A DNA stretch of 8,409 nt, from positions 1 to 8,409 of the forward strand of contig JAEZMP010000171.1 in the NCBI GenBank assembly GCA_023442215.1, in the 5' to 3' direction. This stretch comes from Pseudomonadota bacterium. Lineage in GTDB: Bacteria > Pseudomonadota > Alphaproteobacteria > Rhizobiales > Segnochrobactraceae. The notes under the pieces were generated by a model that worked only from the letters and a program-made list of their open reading frames with translations, did no database searches and was not told the origin of the DNA. Of this stretch, positions 5,179-8,409 are shown in pieces (position 1 is the stretch's first letter; each line of letters begins with the position of its first letter). Made by a program: the position numbers and the translations under genes.

Positions 5179-7089
5179 ATGATCAACCGGCTGCTGTCCT
5201 GGTTCGAAGGCCGGATCGATCCGTTCGCCGCGGGAAGCGGCGGACAGCCGCCGGACGGCCTGATGGCGTTCTACTGGCATTTCGTCCGTCAGGCGTGGTT
5301 CTGGTTCGCGATGGTGCTCCTCGCCGGTGCGCTGGTGGCGATCGTCGAGGTCGCGATGTTCCGCTATGTCGGCTCCATCGTCGACCTGCTCGGCACCACG
5401 ACGCCGGAACGGGTGTTCCAGGAGCATGGCAAGACCCTCCTCTGGATGCTGGCCGTGGTGCTGTTCGCCCGGCCGTTCGCCACGGTGTTCCACGATCTCG
5501 TGGTGCGCCAGGCGATCCTTCCGCCGTTCACCAACCTCATCCGGTGGCAGTCGCACCGTCACGTGGTGCGCCAGAGCATGGCGTTCTTCCAGAACGATTT
5601 CGCCGGCCGCATCGCCAGCCGCGTGATGCAGACCGGCTCGTCGCTGCGCGCCTCCGTGGTGGAGACGGTCGATGCGCTGTGGTTCGCGGGCCTTTATGCC
5701 GCGAGCGCGCTGGTGCTCTTCGCCGACGCCGACGTCTGGCTTGCGATGCCGCTGTTCCTGTGGGTGATCGGCTATATCCTGCTGCTGCGGCATTTCGTGC
5801 CGAAGCTGCGCGATCTCGCGCGCGTTCTGTCGGAGCGCAACTCGCTGCTGACCGGCCGCATCGTCGACGGCTACACCAACATCATGACCGTCAAGCTGTT
5901 CGCCCATGCCGAGCGTGAGGACGCTTATGTGCGCGAGGCGATGGGCGAGCATGTCGCCGCCTTCCGCAAGCAGCTTCGGTCGGTTACGGCGATGACGGTG
6001 TCGGTCAACGTGCTGAACTGTCTGATGCTCGGCGCCACCGGCGCCGTCGCCGTACTGCTGTGGCAGGCGGGCGTGGTCGGGCTCGGCGCCATCGCCTTCA
6101 CCACCGGCCTCTCCATCCGCATCGTCAACATGTCCGGCTGGATCATGTGGGAGGTGACCGGCATCTTCGAGAATGTCGGCCAGGTCCAGGAAGGCATGAT
6201 GACCATTGCGCAGCCGCTGACCGTCGTCGACCGGCCGAATGCGCCGAAACTCGACGTGCCGCGGGGCGAGGTGCGGTTCGAGAACGTCACGTTCCACTAT
6301 GGCCGCAGCGAGGGCATCATCGAACGCCTGTCGCTGACGGTGAAACCCGGCGAGCGCATCGGCCTCGTCGGCCGTTCGGGCGCGGGCAAGTCGACGCTCG
6401 TCTCGCTGCTCCTGCGGTTCTATGACCTCGAGGGCGGCCGTATCGTGATCGACGGGCAGGATATCGCCGACGTTTCGCAGGAAAGCCTGCGGGCGGCGAT
6501 CGGCGTCGTAACCCAGGACACGTCGCTCCTGCATCGTTCGGTGGCGGACAACATCCTCTATGGCCGGCCGGATGCCGATCCGGAGGCGATCGAGGCGGCG
6601 GCCGAGCGCGCCCATGCCACGGCTTTCATCGGCGATCTCGTCGACCCCAAGGGCCGGCGCGGCTACGAGGCCCATGTCGGCGAACGCGGCGTGAAGCTCT
6701 CCGGCGGCCAGCGCCAGCGAATCGCCATCGCCCGGGTGCTTCTCAAGGATGCGCCGATCCTGATTCTCGACGAGGCGACCTCCGCGCTCGATTCCGAGGT
6801 CGAGGCCGCGATCCAGGACGATCTCGACGCGCTGATGGAAGGCAAGACGGTGATCGCCATCGCCCATCGCCTGTCGACCATCGCGCGGATGGACCGGCTG
6901 ATCGTGCTCGACGGCGGCGCCATCGTGGAGGACGGCAGCCACGAGGACCTGATCGCGCGGGGCGGCCTCTACGCCGACCTGTGGCGGCGCCAGTCCGGCG
7001 GCTTCATCGCCCATGAGGGGACGGCGGTCGACGGCGGCGAGGCCGGGAGCGGCAGGTCAGGCCCCGCGCTCATGTCCGGCCGGGCATAA
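5179..7089 (+). CDS. ABC exporter half-transporter (fused membrane and ATPase domains)
   Basis: This 636-residue inner-membrane protein belongs to the MsbA-like exporter type and should act as a homodimer. The N-terminal half has about six hydrophobic helices between residues 30 and 320. The nucleotide-binding domain follows from about 364 and is complete: A-loop Tyr374, Walker A GRSGAGKST (398-406), Q-loop Gln446, signature LSGGQ (507-511), Walker B ILILDE (527-532), D-loop SALD (535-538) and H-loop His563. A catalytically active ATPase is therefore expected. ATG 5179 is preceded by CGGAGAC (5167-5173) and matches the expected N-terminus MINRLLSWFEGRIDPF; the frame is open further upstream to 4951 but that part is arginine-rich and not protein-like. 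Lipid, glycolipid or drug export are all possible; the substrate cannot be read from the sequence. Its last 20 bases overlap trmL on the other strand. Confidence 0.93.
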   Translation: MINRLLSWFEGRIDPFAAGSGGQPPDGLMAFYWHFVRQAWFWFAMVLLAGALVAIVEVAMFRYVGSIVDLLGTTTPERVFQEHGKTLLWMLAVVLFARPFATVFHDLVVRQAILPPFTNLIRWQSHRHVVRQSMAFFQNDFAGRIASRVMQTGSSLRASVVETVDALWFAGLYAASALVLFADADVWLAMPLFLWVIGYILLLRHFVPKLRDLARVLSERNSLLTGRIVDGYTNIMTVKLFAHAEREDAYVREAMGEHVAAFRKQLRSVTAMTVSVNVLNCLMLGATGAVAVLLWQAGVVGLGAIAFTTGLSIRIVNMSGWIMWEVTGIFENVGQVQEGMMTIAQPLTVVDRPNAPKLDVPRGEVRFENVTFHYGRSEGIIERLSLTVKPGERIGLVGRSGAGKSTLVSLLLRFYDLEGGRIVIDGQDIADVSQESLRAAIGVVTQDTSLLHRSVADNILYGRPDADPEAIEAAAERAHATAFIGDLVDPKGRRGYEAHVGERGVKLSGGQRQRIAIARVLLKDAPILILDEATSALDSEVEAAIQDDLDALMEGKTVIAIAHRLSTIARMDRLIVLDGGAIVEDGSHEDLIARGGLYADLWRRQSGGFIAHEGTAVDGGEAGSGRSGPALMSGRA

Positions 7090-7534
7090 GCCCGGTCTGG
7101 CGCAGCGCCTCTCCCGCGACGATGGCGCAGGACACCGCGACATTGAGCGAGCGCATCCCCTCGACCATGGCGATGCGCACGCGGCCATCCGCAGCGGAGT
7201 GGATGTCCTCCGGCACACCGGCCGATTCGCGGCCGAACAGCAGCGTGTCGGCGGCGCTGAAGGCGAAGGCGTCGTGGCGCACGGCCGCGCGGGTCGTCAG
7301 CAGGATCAGCCGTCCGCCGCGCCGCCGCCGGTCCTGCTCGAAGGCGGCGAACGAGTCGTGCAGCGTCAACGTCGCACGGGACAGATAATCCAGGCCAGCG
7401 CGGCGCAGCGCCTTGTCGCCGAGATCGAAGCCGGCCGGTCCGATGACGTCGACGCCGAGGCCCAGGCACGCCGCCGTGCGCAGGATGGTGCCGGTGTTCT
7501 GTGGAATGTCGGGCTGGTAGAGCGCGATGCGCAT
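7070..7534 (-). CDS. trmL: tRNA (cytidine(34)-2'-O)-methyltransferase
   Basis: This SPOUT-class enzyme methylates the 2'-hydroxyl of the wobble nucleotide in certain tRNA-Leu isoacceptors using S-adenosylmethionine. The 154-residue length is typical. Signature stretches are ALYQPDIPQNTGTILR (4-19), the knot motif LLFGRESAGVP (98-108) and MRSLNVAVSCAIVAGEALRQ (127-146); Asn13 and the FGRES/MRSLN loops are the expected conserved sites of the trefoil-knot fold. ATG 7532-7534 is chosen because homology begins at MRIALYQPDIPQNTG; the frame continues upstream to 7606 but that part is low-complexity. The Shine-Dalgarno is weak. The gene is back-to-back with petA across 511 bp, and overlaps the ABC exporter tail-to-tail. 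An FNR-like box is centred 78 bp upstream of its start. Confidence 0.93.
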   Translation of the reverse strand: MRIALYQPDIPQNTGTILRTAACLGLGVDVIGPAGFDLGDKALRRAGLDYLSRATLTLHDSFAAFEQDRRRRGGRLILLTTRAAVRHDAFAFSAADTLLFGRESAGVPEDIHSAADGRVRIAMVEGMRSLNVAVSCAIVAGEALRQTGLMPGRT

Positions 7535-7605
7535 GATGTCCGAGGATGTTTTCGGGCTGGCCGGCCTGGCGCCGAATCGGGCAGGTGGCGGTGGCGCGGC
7601 CGGCA

Positions 7606-7619
7606 TTGATCGAGATCAG
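7606..7619. promoter_or_regulatory. FNR/FixK-type box between trmL and petA
   Basis: TTGATCGAGATCAG matches the FNR/FixK consensus TTGAT-N4-ATCAA at nine of ten positions; only the final A is a G. The centre lies 78 bp upstream of the trmL start and about 433 bp upstream of the petA start. For petA, a long leader would be needed if it acts directly; for trmL, transcription from about 7571 would fit an activator at -41.5. Neither has a clear -10 at the expected place. Confidence 0.45.
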
Positions 7620-7960
7620 GGCGGTCTTGCGACATTCGGTCCGTTCTCCGGCCGAACACTGGACAAGTTCTATGAGGGATGCAAACAATCCACGACCAAG
7701 GCCGTGTTTCGCGTAAAACCGCGCAGGGACTGGACGGAACGGGTGGGCGTTCGGCGGCTCGGCTTCTTGCCGGGTGGTGTGAACAAGACCGGCCGGTTGA
7801 TATCCGTTTCCAGGCATGTGCGGAAGGATCGAAGGCGGGGATCGTCACCCCACTTCGCAAGACGTTTCACGGTCTGGACGACGCGGCGCACGCCGGTCCG
7901 TACGGGATTCGCGGTCGGCAGCTCAGTGGCGCCGCCATGCTTCGTTCCCAGGGATCGGTT

Positions 7961-8001
7961 CGATAAAAAGCGGCGGCCGCGCCGACGGGTAACCCGCCGC
8001 T
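7961..8001 (-). terminator. Minus-strand terminator-like hairpin upstream of petA
   Basis: AGCGGCGG (7969-7976) and CCGCCGCT (7994-8001) form a perfect eight-pair stem with a 17-base loop. Read on the minus strand it is followed by TTTTATCG, starting within the stem's terminal T, which is the layout of an intrinsic terminator. No minus-strand gene is known upstream, so it would stop antisense transcripts entering from petA. On the plus strand it would be a hairpin in the petA leader, 45 bases before the start. Confidence 0.4.
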
Positions 8002-8031
8002 CAAGCAGGCGGGATCCGAGATGACGGCACT

Positions 8032-8039
8032 GGGAGGAG
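8032..8039 (+). promoter_or_regulatory. Strong ribosome binding site that fixes the petA TTG start
   Basis: GGGAGGAG lies six bases before TTG 8046-8048, ideal spacing. This is the main reason for choosing the TTG rather than the in-frame GTG at 8055 as the petA start. An ATG at 8021 is out of frame and lies upstream of this site. Confidence 0.75.
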
Positions 8040-8045
8040 CCGACC

Positions 8046-8409
8046 TTGTCGAGCGTGGAGACATCCGAACCGACCCCTGAACCGACCCGCCGCGACTTCC
8101 TCTACATCGCCACCGGCGCGTTTGCCGCAGTGGGCGTCGGGGCGGTGGTGTGGCCGCTGATCGACCAGATGAACCCGGACGCCGCGTCGCTGGCGCTGGC
8201 GACCAGTGAGGTCGACGTATCGAGCGTTGCCGAGGGTCAGTCGATTATCGTCAAATGGCGCGGCAAGCCCGTGGTGGTGCGTCATCGCACTGCCAAGGAG
8301 ATCGAGGAGGCAAAGGCAACGCCCCTCAATCAGCTGATCGATCCCATCGCGCGCAACGCCAACCTGCCGGACGATGCTCCGGCGACGGATGCGAACCGCG
8401 CCGCGCCTA
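8046..8409 (+). CDS. petA: Ubiquinol-cytochrome c reductase Rieske subunit, N-terminal part
   Basis: This is the iron-sulfur subunit of the cytochrome bc1 complex, which passes electrons from ubiquinol to cytochrome c1. The first 121 codons are present and the gene runs off the right edge. A twin-arginine motif TRRDFLYIA (14-22) precedes the single membrane anchor (about 19-38), followed by the family stretch WPLIDQMNPDAA (36-47). RGKPVVVRHRTAKEIEEA begins the periplasmic domain, then an alphaproteobacterial-type insertion follows. The two [2Fe-2S]-binding motifs lie beyond the window. The start is TTG, set by the GGGAGGAG site; GTG 8055 is the alternative. Genes for cytochrome b and c1 are expected downstream, and the cytochrome c at 1010-1687 is a plausible electron acceptor for the complex. 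Confidence 0.95.
   Translation, partial: MSSVETSEPTPEPTRRDFLYIATGAFAAVGVGAVVWPLIDQMNPDAASLALATSEVDVSSVAEGQSIIVKWRGKPVVVRHRTAKEIEEAKATPLNQLIDPIARNANLPDDAPATDANRAAP

Larger units (their letters stand above)
7535..8045. other. Long non-coding gap between trmL and petA
   Basis: This 511-bp stretch is the longest gap in the window. Several open frames cross it, the longest 7527-8024 on the plus strand (165 codons), but their products are Arg-rich, lack domains and look like high-GC background. It contains a near-perfect FNR/FixK box (7606-7619), a locally less GC-rich segment around 7660-7720, and a hairpin at 7969-8001 just upstream of petA. A weak petA promoter is possible with TTCGTT (7941-7946) and TAAAAA (7964-7969). 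No tRNA or known RNA was recognised. Confidence 0.55.

Noticed and set aside
4785..5186. 133-codon minus-strand frame upstream of hemF
   Set aside because: It fills the divergent promoter region, lacks a ribosome site and has a basic low-complexity product.
5086..7014. 642-codon open frame antisense to the ABC exporter
   Set aside because: It is opposite a complete exporter with all ATPase motifs; its product is rich in Arg, His, Asp and Gln with no domain, typical of shadow frames in GC-rich DNA.
7527..8024. 165-codon plus-strand frame in the trmL-petA gap
   Set aside because: It starts inside trmL on the opposite strand, is Arg-rich with no domain or ribosome site, and fits random open frames at this GC content.
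1..8409. A novel defence, mobile or biosynthetic system
   Set aside because: All eight genes belong to known families with core functions or ordinary transport, and no integrase, transposase, repeat array or toxin-antitoxin pair is visible.

Overview
The window looks like ordinary core chromosome from a GC-rich alphaproteobacterium, most likely of the Hyphomicrobiales (Rhizobiales). The reasons are the high GC content, a membrane-anchored CycM-type cytochrome c divergent from kdsB-pheA, an alphaproteobacterial-type PheA with ESYQ in its ACT domain, and trmL placed back-to-back with a Rieske petA. The genus cannot be resolved from the sequence alone. No phage, transposon, CRISPR, tRNA or rRNA was found, and nothing here looks like an undescribed multi-gene system.

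Layout, left to right. 1-707 (minus) is the N-terminal half of an MFS transporter that runs off the left edge. 708-1009 is non-coding and holds a hairpin or operator-like inverted repeat and two tandem GC-rich hairpins. 1010-1687 (minus) is a membrane-anchored cytochrome c with a Pro/Ala-rich tail. 1688-1885 is a divergent promoter region. 1886-2665 (plus) is kdsB and 2762-3655 (plus) is pheA, probably one transcription unit. 3656-3765 contains a strong intrinsic terminator serving hemF. 3766-4788 (minus) is hemF, aerobic coproporphyrinogen III oxidase. 4789-5178 is a divergent non-coding region with a FixK-like box overlapping a GCGTCG/CGACGC palindrome, and a second palindrome. 5179-7089 (plus) is an MsbA-like half-size ABC exporter. 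7070-7534 (minus) is trmL, overlapping the ABC gene tail-to-tail by 20 bp. 7535-8045 is a long non-coding gap with a near-perfect FNR/FixK box. 8046-8409 (plus) is the start of petA, the Rieske subunit of cytochrome bc1, cut by the right edge.

Functionally, three genes belong to aerobic respiration: petA (bc1 complex), the cytochrome c that in related bacteria carries electrons from bc1 to the terminal oxidase, and hemF, which uses O2 to make heme. kdsB supplies CMP-Kdo for lipopolysaccharide and pheA makes phenylpyruvate for phenylalanine. The most interesting signals are regulatory: two FNR/FixK-type boxes, one upstream of hemF and one between trmL and petA. Both are near the frequency expected by chance and need testing.
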